Part shown: positions 1-11,041 of the stretch, piece after piece | How the letters are laid out: each line of letters opens with the position of its first letter | Numbering within the stretch: the first letter of the stretch is position 1 | From: Stagonosporopsis chrysanthemi | Taxonomy: Eukaryota; Ascomycota; Dothideomycetes; Pleosporales; Didymellaceae | Direction: 5' to 3' | Length of the DNA stretch: 40,150 nucleotides | Assembly (NCBI GenBank): GCA_022560025.1 | Contig: JAFISE010000229.1 | Span: forward strand, 1 to 40,150 | The notes under the pieces: model-generated | The model's database searches: none | What the model saw: the letters and a program-made list of their open reading frames with translations, nothing else | Told to the model about the DNA's origin: nothing | Made by a program: the position numbers and the translations under genes

Positions 1-359
1 ACGTGCTCTAAAATACGCGTGCACTAAAATATCCTGTCCCTAAGAAAAAAAATCCCCTAACGCAACTCAGGGCTGAGTTTCGTTACTGCCCTGGGATAGG
101 GTAACGCAGGGGACTACTAAAGCAGATTGCTTAAAAAGAAGCAAACCTTAACGCTAGCTGTATTAAGCTGCGGTTTAGTGTCCTCCCTGCGCCCTTATAT
201 AGGCTAGGGAGATAGGTGCAATAAGATTAATGCAGCTGAGAATATGAATTGAGTTGTTAGTCCTTTTGAATTAGGCTATACGAATCAGGCCCTGCAAATT
301 AACCTCTAACCCTAATACTAAGCGATTTTGGGTTAGCTGTAAGACAAAGAGGGCCGCAT
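1..359. other. AT-richer sequence, no gene seen
   Basis: No reading frame of substance is visible on either strand. The first 40 bases repeat a CTAAAATA word (near 8 and 24), which could be the edge of a transposable element, but no matching end is seen. The stretch leads into the TTAGG-like array. Confidence 0.4.
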
Positions 360-1500
360 TCGTTACATCCTCTTAGATAGGGGACCCCTCAGGTTAGGGG
401 GCTTACTTAGGTTAGGGGCTCACTTAGGTTAGGGGCTTACTTAGGTTGAGGGCTCACTTAAGTTAGGGGACTAGCTTAGGTTAGGAGACTAGCTTAGGGG
501 ACTGGCTTGAGTCGGCGTATTGTGCCTTGAATTGCACTCTCTCTGCTTCTGCTCTGGCCTGACACTGCTGCGCTTCAGCCTGTAATGCACTGTTAGTAGT
601 TGCCCTAACCTTACCCTGACTTGCGTCCTGGCCTAAACCTAACTTAGCTTGATGCTTAGATTGGGAGACCCCTTAGGTTAGGGGACTCCTTAGATTAGGG
701 GCTCACTTAGGTTGGGGGCTTACTTGAGTTGGGGGACTGGCTTAGGTTAGGGGACTAGCTTAGGTTAGGGGACTAGCTTAGGTTGGGGTACTCCTTAGAT
801 TAGGCGCTCACTTGGGCTGGGGGACTGGCTTCAGTCGGCGTATTGCGCCTTGAATTGCACTCTCTCTGCCTCTGCTCTAGCCTGACACTGCTGCGCTTCA
901 GCCTGTAATGCACTGTTAGTAGTTGCCCTAACCCTACCTTGACTTGCGTCCTAGCCTGAACCCAACTTAGCTTAATGCTTAGATTAGGGGACTCACTTGG
1001 GTTGGGGACTCACTTAGGTTGGGCGCTTACTTAGGTTGGGCGCTTACTTGGGTTAGGGGCTCACTTGGGTTGGGGGACTGGCTTAGGTTAGGGGACTCCT
1101 TAGATTAGGCGCTTACTTGGGTTGGGGGACTGGCTTGGGTTGGCGTATTGCGCCTTGAATCAGACTCTCTCTGCCTCTGCTCTAGCCTAACACTGCTGCG
1201 CTTCAGCCTGTAATGCACTATTAGTAGTTGCCCTAAGCCTACCCTGACTTGCGTCTAGGCCTAAACCTAACTCTGCTGCACAGCTTCTATGAATCGTAAA
1301 CAGACAGTTCTTTCCCTTGCTACTACTGCGTCTAGGGGACTAGCTTGGGTTGGGGGCTTACTTAGGTTGGGGGCTTACTCAGGTTAGGGGCTTACTTGGG
1401 TTGGGGGCTCACTCAGGTTAGGGGCCCACTTGGGTTAGGGGACTGGCTTAGGTCGGCGTATCGTGCCTTGAATTGGACTCTCTCTGCCTCTGCTCTGGCC
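360..1500. repeat. Degenerate TTAGGG-like subtelomeric array with four ~310-bp units
   Basis: The plus strand repeats variants of CTTAGGTTAGGGG(A/G)CT dozens of times. Inside the array a longer unit recurs, starting with GTCGGCGTAT or a close variant at about 511, 834, 1139 and 1452 (spacings 323, 305 and 313). Each unit continues with a block that reads on the minus strand as part of the neighbouring coding fragment (peptide like QARAEAERVQFKA). The G-rich words recall the fungal telomere repeat TTAGGG but are diverged and interstitial. Their G-rich strand runs rightwards, opposite to what a telomere at the left end would show. Confidence 0.8.
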
Positions 1501-2156
1501 TGACACTGCTTGACGTCTAGCAGCAGCAGCTTGCTCTCGAGCTCCCTGCGCGTTGTTTCTACCAGGCTGTAGACTGTAGAGCGCAGCGCAGGCATTCTGT
1601 ACTGCGTGTAGCTGTTTAGGATCTTGTCCCTAACGTACTGCACAGTGCCCTCTGCAGTGACCTTGCCTCAGATCTTCTTGCCAAACGCACGCAGCTGCAG
1701 CACCTAGTCTATAGGCATAGGCAGCCCCTTGTGCGTGCTCAGCGTTATAAAGCAGTTGACTATGTCCTGTACTAGCTCAACGTAGCTCAGTGCCATCTCT
1801 GCATCTGCCTGCGGCCACCCCTCCTCTGCTGCAAGGTTAGCTGCCTTGCACGTGCGCGTCTGCACTGCGCTGTACAACACTAGCATCTTGGCCACTGTAA
1901 CAATAGCAGACGGCGACGTTGTGTACGCAAGAGGGCTTTTCTAGCTGCAGTTGCAGTTAACGCCTAGCGCGGCTGTAGCGCTCACGAGGGCGCTTTGGTA
2001 GTACTGTTCCTTGACGTTGTAGTCAAGCAGCAAGAGCAGGAAGGCAAGGACGTAGCGCTCTAGCTGCTCCTCCGCCTCGTTGTCTAGCACACTATTGCTC
2101 TTGTCATTGCTCTTGCTATCCTCTCCTGTGCCGCTGCCCTGTCGCGCTGAGCGCAC
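1413..2156 (-). pseudogene. Decayed fragment of a second telomere-linked-helicase-type protein
   Basis: Three open stretches (2156-1941, 1895-1704, 1643-1413) lie in one frame and are separated only by nonsense codons. The text includes an AFLLLLLD-like hydrophobic stretch, an Ala/Val-rich SALVSATAALG segment, a VAKMLVLYSAVQ helix and a segment ending in LLLLDVKQCQAR. I recognise this general pattern from the recombinase-like part of fungal OrsD/telomere-linked helicase proteins, but cannot confirm the family without a search. It lies out of frame with the larger relic on its right, so it is probably a second, truncated copy. Its end dissolves into the repeat array, whose units copy its last ~25 codons. 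No function is expected now. Confidence 0.55.
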
Positions 2157-2551
2157 AGTCTGCTAGATTAGCTACAGCGACTGCGTCTGCTTGGACGTCA
2201 TTTGATACGCCAGCTTCCCCCTGCTTGGCGGCCTAGCTGCCTGCGTGCTAAGCTAATATTAAGAGTCTTAGCGTCTTCTAGTATTGCCTAGTAGCTACAT
2301 AGGATACAGATAGGCATCGTGCTTACCTCTCTTAGCTACACTAGGTCTAATTTCTCTCTTCTCTCTTCTCTATCTCTCTCTCTCTCCCCCTATATACACA
2401 TAGTCTGCCTTGGGTAGCTTAGCTATGCTTCTGCTTGCCTATAGCGCTGACAGAATAGTGCAACGCGGATAGCAACCACTATAGCGTTGCTGAAATACTC
2501 CCCTCACACTCGACTTTGGTGCCGCTTCCCAAGCCACTGCGCGTATTCCCT
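2157..2551. other. Junction between two decayed genes, CT-rich
   Basis: This stretch holds a CT-rich microsatellite (about 2341-2392) and many CTAG words, with no convincing gene. The right-hand relic loses its frame here, so its true 3' end cannot be placed. Confidence 0.4.
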
Positions 2552-5500
2552 CTAGTCTCTGTCTAGGTCGCCTGCGTAGCCGCACTGTCGCACAACGTGC
2601 GTGCCTCCTCCCTCCTTCCTTGCTGCTACCCTCGCCATCAGCACCACCACGTTTGGCCACTGACACTGCCTGCCTACATCCTCCCCTGTCGCGCAGTACC
2701 TCTGGCTCACCCAACACTGCTGGCAGCTGTGGCTCCCCCCTTGATCAACAATGCCTTGCTGGAAGCTGTCCAGCTCTGCGCCCGTGACGCCAGGGAACGC
2801 AGTGCACTGCATCACCTTGTGCTCCTGCCACGCGCCCAAGGCTACGTTGCTACTGATTATCTAGCACACCACGCAGCCGTCGCGAACCTCGTCGAACACC
2901 TCCTGCACTAATCGCTACTGCAAGCTCGCCTCCCGCTGCTTGTCTAGCTACCCTCGAGCCCCTTCCCTGCACTGATCGCAGCCGGCTGTGTCAAGGTTGT
3001 TGCACTCCACCCGCCTGCCGTCGAGGTAGCCGCTCATCAGCCCCTGCCGACACCCGCTGCTGATGATGAAGGTGCCCATTGCCTGCACGTTGAGGCTGTC
3101 AGCCTTCTGCTTCATCGCCCGCTCTGGCTCGCCCCTCTCAACCAGCACAACTGAATCAACGCGTTTGCCCGCTCGCCTGCCTCGCCCGCTCTCCTGCGCG
3201 AAATCAACTATGCTCCACGGCATGCCCACATGCAGCACGTACACGATGCTAGGGAAATCGATGCTAGTGCCCAGCGCTGACGTAGCCACGATCAGCCCTC
3301 TGGCTTTCAGCCACCCTGCCAGCTGCTCTGCCTGATTGACGGTGCCAGCGTGGTAGCAGGCGCACCTAGCCGCTGCGGCAAGCTCCTCGCACTGCTCCCT
3401 GCTGCGGCAGTACACTACCCCCTTCTCTCCCCTCGCAAGCAGCAGCGGCGCACGCTGTTGGCACATGGCCAGCGCTGCCTCTTGCGCACCGCCGCGCTCA
3501 CACCACGACACGTAGTACCGCGTGTTAGGCTGAATAGTGCTGGCTTGAATGTACGTCGCGCATGGAAGCAACATGCTTGTTGCCAGCTCGCCCTCTTGCA
3601 CTGGCGGGAGCGTAGCTGTGAGCAGCACTATTAGGCACGGCAGCAGTCGGAGGTTCTTCAGCAGCGCTAGCTTCAGCCGCCAGTCGCTCGACGTGATGAT
3701 GAGGTGACACTCGTCAATCACCACCCGCCGCAGCAGGCCCTTGCCGCAGAGCAGGTTAGCATAGCCTAGGAAGTTGCCGCAGCTTGTCGTGTCGCCGGCT
3801 GCGTCTGCACTAACCACCACCACCGCGGCCAGGCTGCTATCGCCGTGCCTCCACTCCATGCAATCGATGCCGCAGTTCTGCAGGCGACCTACAAGGTCGG
3901 CAATGAGCGCTTGGAACGGCACCACGACCACAGTTACTCCAGCGTCGTCCATGCAAGCGGGTACGCTGAACAGCAGGCTCTTACCTCCGCCTGTTGGCAG
4001 CACGACAACAAGCGGCGTCTGCCCTGCAAGCACAGCGTGCAGAGCGCGCTCCTGCTCAATTGACTGAAACCTGACCTCCTGCCTGCCAAGTACTTGTTGC
4101 ATTGCTTTGCGGACAGCCCTCTGCTTCTTGTCCTGCTGGGGCGGTGCCAACTGCTGGCTGCAGTGCTTGCTATAGGCACTGCTGCGGGCTCGCTTAGCAG
4201 CTGCTGCTGCCGCTGTGGTTGTTGTTGGGCTGCTGTTGTCGTCGTCGTCGTCGTCATCGTCGCTGCCGCTGCGCCCGCGCTTCATCGACGACGTTGTTGC
4301 TGTTGCTAGTACAGTTGCCTCCCTGCTGCGAGTCGCTTTGCACATGGCCTGCTTCCCATCTAGGCCTAAGAATTGATGCCACATGGTGCTGAGCGGCCGG
4401 AAGGCCTCAATGGAGCGCACGCTGAGGTGCTTGACGATGTCGATGGGAACGCTGTAGGTACCCACGCTGACTGCCGTTGTTCTCGCGTTCTGCAGCTCCA
4501 GCACGTCTTCCCTGTCGTCGTCCACCTCGGCTTCGTCAACCTCCCCGACCTCGTCCTGGTAGCCCCTGCCGAACGACTCGCCCACCACCTCGCGCCTGAT
4601 GCCGACTGCGGCGTGCTAGTAGCCCAGCGTGTGCAGCGCGACGCTGAGCCTGCTGCCAGTCTCGCGCAGCAGCGCCTGCGTCAGTCAATCTGTTCGCCAC
4701 GGGCCCTGCTCGTCCGCCCACACGTGGTCGCTAAAGCTGCCGCTGAGCACCTGCACGGTAAGGTATTCGCAGAACAGCTGCAAGTACGCTAGGTACAGCA
4801 CCATCACCTGCCCCAGCTGCAGCGGCAGGAAGCGCAGCACTACCCTCGGCTTGTCCTACTGCGACTGCGACTTGTGGTAGCGGACAACTGTCATAACCTG
4901 CCCGTCGACAATGTAGATGTTGCAGTCCTGCAGCAGGCTATTGCGGTGCTGTATGCTTGTGATCTCTGATCCCCTGCCAGGCTGTCTGGACGTCACGTGC
5001 ACGCAGACTAGCAGCAGCGTCAGGAAGTGGTCTACGCGACGCAGGTATCGCTTTACCTGCTTCGCGCTCCACTGCCCGCTGCTCTCCTGCAGTCTGCGAC
5101 CCTCGCTAGTCTGCTCTACCTGCTTCAGCATCCAGCCTAGCTTGTCGTCAAGACTGTTGCTGTGCTGCTGCACAAAGGACGCGCCTCGCTTCTCAAGGGA
5201 GATGTCGTCGACCAGCCGCTCCAGCTTCACGGCAAAGCGCTCCTCTGTCCGCGCCACCCACATCAGCTCCCCCCACAGCATCTGCTCTGCCTCTGCCACT
5301 ATGTCCTGCGCCATCTTGCGGAAGCGGCTAATGTAGATGGGCTGGCCGTGCAGGTAGAAGATCTTCTTGTCCCTTGACCAACTCGCGTTGCCAGGGTTGC
5401 TAGCCGCAAGCGCGATGTGCTTCGAGTAGGCCAGCAGGCTGAGCGCCTCGCTCATTGGGCTGTACGAGCCGTCAGTCAGGTACTTCTCTCAGTACTAGAG

Positions 5501-6982
5501 GAACCGCTGTCGATGCTCGTCGCTCTGCTCATTGCGGCGCGCAGACAGGAGCAGCTTCTCCACACTGAGCACGCGCACGCAGTACACTACGCCTGCCAGT
5601 ATGTACAAGTAGTGCTTCGCTGTGCGCAGCCGCTCTGCGTCGCTGTTAATGCCAAGCACAGCAAGGAAATGGACAAAGCCATTGTCAAGTGGATTGTCGC
5701 CAGCAGAGCTGAAGAAGAACAACGTAAGCAGAGCAAGCAGCTTCTCTAGCTGGACGTCGCGCAATGCTTTGTCCTAGTTACCTGCGTCGCTGTCTAACAT
5801 GTCGTACAGCTCTTGTGCTGTGTCTTGCTGCTGGGTTGACCATTTAAACAGGTGCAGCGAGTCGCTTACCTGCTCAAATGCCTTCTTGCCTTGAGCTACA
5901 GCGCTGGCAGTGCGTAGGCGACTGTTGTTTTCTTCTTCTTCTTCTTCTTCTTCTTCTTCTTCTTCTTCTTCTTCTTCGCTGCTAGCCTGTGCTGCTGCTG
6001 CTGCTGCCGCCTCTACTCCCTCTAGCACTGCGTGCGCTGCTGAGAAGAAGCGAAGCACGTAGCAGACAAACTTGACTATGTAGCCAGCGTATCGCGCCTG
6101 GCTCTCTAGGTTCTGCAGCCAGGCTATAGGCCGCTGGTCAATCTCCTGCTGCTTGGCGCTCCTCAGCCACCGTCTTGTCTCCCTTGCGAGCGTGGACAGG
6201 CCCCCCACACTTCTCTCCACTAGCAGCTCTGTCAGCTTCGCTGCTCGCTGCAGCCTGACCTTATCGCGCCCTGGCAGTCAGCTCTGGTGCGCGAGGTGTG
6301 CCAGGTTGCAGCCAGCGAAGTGCTCTAGCCAGCCAGTCCGCTTAAACCAGCCTGTCTTGTCAGACTTCACAACCTGTTTGTCTACGACCTGCGTCTCCTC
6401 TTTGTGCGCTTGCTGAACTAGCTGCTACTCTGCTAGCCGCCGGCTGACAGCGTCCTCCAGCTCCTCCTCCTCCTCTTCATGCTCTCCCTCTCCTGCTGCA
6501 ACAACAAAGTAGCGCTGCAGCCCGCCAGCTCAGAAGAACGTCTGCGCCTTCACTCTCTCGCACAGGGTGGCGTTACTGCTCTCCCAGGCCCTCTAGTGCT
6601 CTGTGTTGCAGTGCTTCTGCATCTGGTTCTTGCTCGCAGTGCAGAAGTCGCAGTCGCTGCTAATCCTGCACCGCAGGACGTCAAGCAGTTGGCCCAGCGC
6701 CTTGATCAGCGGCCCCAGCGGTGCAGGCAGCCTAACGCTCTGCGGCGCAGCAATCTGCCAGCCTTAACAGCGCGCTATAATTGCCCTCCTCTCTGCTCTC
6801 TTCACGCCGTGCTGATCGCGCAGGTGCACGTCGACGTTCAGGATCTCAGTGGCGTGGGCCTTGCAGATAAGCACCTGGTACCTCTCAAGGTAGCAGAAGT
6901 GCTCCTGCATATTCTCTGCAGTGATGCGCTGCTGCGCTAGAGAAGGGGCAGCTAGCAGCCGCGCATCCCAGGACAGCTCCAT
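2552..6982 (-). pseudogene. Telomere-linked OrsD/RecQ-type helicase relic
   Basis: Starting at ATG 6982, one reading frame continues about 1480 codons to near 2552, broken by roughly 14 nonsense codons (for example at 6764, 5774, 5495, 5489, 4856, 4685, 4616 and 2948) but by no frameshift. Order of parts: two C2H2-like zinc fingers (about 6900 and 6650), a poly-Glu tract, a long helical region, a segment with GRGSEI (about 4970), YHKSQSQ (about 4870) and a Tyr near 4455, then a RecQ-type superfamily 2 helicase core. The core shows Walker A LPTGGGKS, DECH box, TAT motif and QESGRGRR motif VI, followed by a Cys-rich tail with CDQC and CQQC pairs. This is the layout of fungal subtelomeric helicases with an OrsD-like N-terminus. 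Several stops sit where Trp, Gln or Arg would be expected, which suits C-to-T changes. The product cannot be full length. Confidence 0.85.
5930..5977 (-). repeat. (TTC)16 microsatellite, codes poly-Glu
   Basis: Sixteen perfect TTC triplets, read as GAA on the minus strand, encode a run of 16 Glu inside the helicase relic. Being a triplet repeat it has not disturbed the frame. Confidence 0.95.
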
Positions 6983-7433
6983 CTGCCTGGCGGCAGGCGG
7001 TTAACCTTACCCTCCCCTTCTCTTCTCCTCCTAAAACAACCAGACCTAGCAAAGCGCAACAGGCAGGCTGCTGAACTGGCAGCGTGGGCTTCTCACAGAG
7101 ACCGAGCGAGCCTATTGCAAAGTTAATTGGTGTTGCGCAGGGCGCAGGTTAGGGGGGGGGCAGGGACAATAGATGATTAGGGGGTACGAAGCCTTAATGT
7201 TCAGGCCTTGCGCGCTAGCCGATACGCTGGCGCTATATACCCTTCTGGGGCGATGATCGGGCCTGATCATGCCGCTAGCCAAGACGCTGGCGCTATACCC
7301 TTCTAGGGCGATGATCGGGCCCGATCATAGGGTGTCATAGCGGTTGGAAGACTGCACGAACGCAGGTTTGGCCCAAATTTAGATGTCGGCCACCTCGACG
7401 CCTTCCTTGTGTGACCGCCCTATCCCGCCCTAC
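6983..7433. other. Intergenic region with GC-rich duplication
   Basis: No gene is seen. The region contains a G run near 7152-7160 and a duplicated palindromic unit (7213-7328), listed separately. It separates the start of the helicase relic from the end of the esterase gene. Confidence 0.5.
7213..7328. repeat. Tandem ~58-bp duplication, each copy ending in an 18-bp palindrome
   Basis: The two copies, 7213-7270 and 7273-7328, share CGCTAGCC, ACGCTGGCGCTATA and a final ATGATCGGGCC(C/T)GATCAT. In the right copy the last 18 bases (7311-7328) form a perfect palindrome. The left copy (7253-7270) has one mismatch. Confidence 0.9.
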
Positions 7434-9192
7434 CTAAGTAACCCTTTTCTCTTCAAAGGCGTTGTACATCTGACTGATAGCATGAGCTCTCCAGCTGTCC
7501 TTCTCTAGACTCACACTATTTTTCTGAAACAACATGTTCACTGCGCTTCGGTTTGTGTATACGGGCCATGGGTTGTTAGGGTCTAGAGCTGAACTTCTTG
7601 TCAATTCGAGGTCGCACCAAAATCAGGATGAAAACACACGTACCATAGCGAGCATTAGGTGAGAGTGTATTCACGAAGCTTAGCCACATTCGCCGCATCT
7701 GTGTGCTGAGTCTGAGATACTCCTGGCGTTCCTCTGTAGAATTAGATCCAAGAAAGTTGAAATCGTGTCCAACCCCGTCGACGTTCCCGAATACAAACGG
7801 AACCTCTGCATAGTGAGACACGCCCAAGGTTTCTGGGTTTACTCCACTCGGTAAAGTGTCGAAGCGGTAGCTGTAAATTGGAACGCCGTATTTCGCCCAT
7901 ATTTTGGCACTGAATCGTCTTGCGGCGATGAACATCGCATCTCCTCGGAACAGTGTAGATCTGCCATAGAGAGGTCCAAAATTGGGAGGATTTGATGGCA
8001 AAACGGTGCCAAGGGCAGTCTGGGCCTCCTGTGAAGACATTCCTCCGAGATACGATGCAACAATGGCATCAAGGGTTGTGTTGGCAACACCTTGGCCCAG
8101 GAATGCTGCAGCAAATGCTCGGAACTCATCGCTCGAGCTTATTCTGAGCTGATCACCTACCATAAAGGAGGTTCCTTCATTGGTATTTGTACCCGTGAGT
8201 AATGGTCGTCTGATGAATCGTCCCTCCCGAAGAGCCACATGTGGATTTTCTGCTAGGATATCCCCGTCGACCACCGGGAGGTATTGGATGCCCTGGAAAG
8301 CAGTCTTCAGCTTTTCAGCACTTAGAGCCTTCAGACAATCAAGCGAATTTTCCGAGCTTATGCAGCCAGTCTGGTTGAGAACATTGTTATAGAGAATATC
8401 CTGTTCACTCAGGGTTGCCATGCCAAGGTTCGTTGGTCCACCACTTTCGACGATACCTGCGCGGAAAAGGCCGTCGTCGCGTCCTCCAAAAGCGAGGAAA
8501 TGAGTGCCAATCGACATGGCGCCCGCAGACTCGCCTTGTATTGTCACTCGAGATGGATCACCGCCAAAAGCGGCAATATTGTCTTGTATCCAGGCCAGTG
8601 CTAGTCGTTGATCATACAGTCCTAGGTTTACCACCCCAGCCTGATTCATAACGCTGCTCGATAAGAAGCCAAAGCCGGACAGACGGTAGTTGATAGTGAT
8701 GCCTATTATGGGGGCTCCAATTTTGACCGAGTCTTGTACTAGGAAAGACATGTTGTATCTCTGATCGGCGCCACTTCCGTCTTGAAACCCTCCTCCATGG
8801 ATAAAAACAAGCACAGGCAGTTTAAAGTTATTTCGGGTGCTTGCCGGTCGTACGATGTTGAGCGTCAAGCAATCTTCGCTTTCGTTCCGAGCAACTGCGT
8901 TTTGCGTGTATACGGGTAACGTCAGAGGCGCGGAGTGGCACCACGCACCGGTTTCTGTGGCATCTAGCTGGTCCCAAGAATGACTAAGCGGCTGAGGACG
9001 GCTATATCGGAGGTTCCCAATGGGTGGTTGAGCAAATGGGATCCCCAAGAAGAAGTCCTGATCGTATTGAAAGTTATGGGTTCCAACAAGCGTGCCATTT
9101 GTCGTGTTGATGGTTGGCCTGAGATTAGTAGCGAACGTACCGCAGACGAGGAAAAGAATGGATGACAATGCTTTAGCCGTGATAACGCCCAT
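7434..9192 (-). CDS. Secreted type-B carboxylesterase/lipase
   Basis: A two-exon gene (9192-7644 and 7582-7434) coding 565 residues, the usual size for fungal type-B carboxylesterases. A hydrophobic signal peptide covers about residues 5-21. The alpha/beta hydrolase core shows the SEDCLTLN motif (~105), the oxyanion-hole HGGG (132-135), the nucleophile elbow GESAG with Ser222, Glu339 in TNTNEG and His460 in SHYAEVPF, so a full Ser-Glu-His triad. The intron (7643-7583, 61 nt) starts GTACGTG and ends CTCTAG. Splicing gives NARYDPNNPWPVYT, a typical family C-terminus; reading through instead gives an unrelated tail. It should hydrolyse ester substrates outside the cell; the substrate cannot be told. 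Start ATG at 9192 is supported by the signal peptide. Confidence 0.92.
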
Positions 9193-11041
9193 TTTAAGTT
9201 TGACCTTGATCCAATGTAGAGAAAACTTAGGGATAGGTACATATCAGTAGACCAAGAGCCGTGCTTTATAGAGCAATCAGGGCGGTCAATCGCGAGTTCA
9301 CACCTTGCTGATCGGCCCTACTCGGTCTTACTCAACACAAAGTACGGAATTGCAATCTTAGTTGAATACGGTCAGTAAGCAGATTACTATCTAGGACACA
9401 GAATGATTACTATACACGAATTGGATGACATGATTACTAGAACTTGTTGGAAATGAGCTGAGCAGTATGATGCGCTGCTCCAGATGGAGTGTCGTGTTCT
9501 GTCTGGAACATGGCTCCATACTGCAGGCTGCTGCGTCTGTGTTTGTGCTAATCGGAGCTGTTGGCTCCACCTACCCTGGCCAACTGCGCTCTGAATACCT
9601 GAATTCGAGAGGTTGGATCGGACTGTAAACCAGCGGACATCGTGACAGGCCTTGCAGTGGCGGTATACCCAAAAAAAAGGCGCAGTTTCCCATACCAGCT
9701 ACGAATATTAGGACTTTCGTTTGTCAGTAACCTGCACTGGCTCTGATCAAAGGTGAGCGATCAGTTTGTTTTGAGTAGCACTAAAATAACCTCTGGCGAT
9801 TACAAAGACTGTTTCACAGCTGGAGAATAGGATCGCGTTCACCATATATCCATCTGTGGCGGACGACACTAGATAGATAGAAAATTCATCCACTAGCCTT
9901 GAACACAAGCTAGCATGCTTTTTTCTTCTTTCCTACTATACAACTCAAATGACCATTGATACCTATTCTGTGGGTGACATACAGGTGTAATGGAAGAGCG
10001 AACTTGACCTGTACCAGCTCCGATTTCGGTGATATCCGGTTCGCTCCGGAGCTCTTAGCAATCCGGCGACCGGCTTATGGACCTTAGCACAAGAAATCTG
10101 GCTGTCTATGAGGGTACAACTGGCATATCCGTAGAAGGCAATCATGCGGATGTCCCGGAACATCAATAAACACAACAAGCCTATTTTCAGGAGGTTTATC
10201 CCATAACATCGATGGCATGGCATGGCACCAGCGCTGATACCTCGCAGTCTAAAACTTGCAAAAATGCAGTAGTCGTAGCGTTCTACAACTCAGTTTATCC
10301 TACAAGGTCGTGCTTGAGACTGCAATAGCCAGCGGCAAGATATCTTCCGATGTCAATGCACGAATCCGCTAAATGGCGCATTCGGCAGGACGGAGTGTCG
10401 AACTAGTGAAGCCCATCTGCCTCAGAGGCTCCACTTCTACCTTGTCCCGCCTGAACCACTTTGTCCACCTTGAAACGCTTTTCTTTTACCAGGCGGGCTG
10501 GTAATACAGTTGACCAACATGCGCCTTGAAGGCCGCCACAGTGGTATTTTGCTTCTGGGTGACTTTACCGATGAGTCTGGCGCCTCAAAACTGCCCGACT
10601 TGTTAACGACTCCCAGCGCCCCTCGCAGCCGTTGACAAACCAGTACCGTGCATGACAATTCCTAGACGCTGCCAACAGGTGTGTTTACTGATGCTGTTAG
10701 GTACGAAGAGCTTGTCTCTTCAAGTGATCGTCCATGTGAACAATATCGCGTTTGCCAAATCTCTTTGCACAGACATGTGGTGCCAATCTGCCATACAACG
10801 TCCATCCCAAACGCTAGCAGCACACTAGTCAAGCAGGCACAGCTCGGATTCGCTCGCAATGGAGTGCAGGCCACATTCTATTTGCGCATATAATTTCGGT
10901 CTTAAGGTGCGTCTAGGTCTACTTAAACATGCCTCGGAATTAGGCAAAAACTCTAACACTGAGTCTGCTTTGCTGAAATCTAGTGTGTTTTATGCGCCCT
11001 TATACTAGACAGGTTCTCTTCCCCTCCACAATCAAGACGCC
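9193..11041. other. Long intergenic stretch, no convincing gene
   Basis: Only short, low-quality reading frames occur on both strands. Around 10740-10780 a fragment reading KEIWQTR on the minus strand resembles one near 30830 (KEIWRTR), with 15 identical bases (10754-10768). It may be a worn dispersed repeat. An A run lies at 9671-9678. Nothing else is recognised. Confidence 0.45.

Noticed and set aside
3063..4792. Plus-strand frames over the helicase relic
   Set aside because: Shadows of the minus-strand helicase frame, which carries all recognisable motifs.
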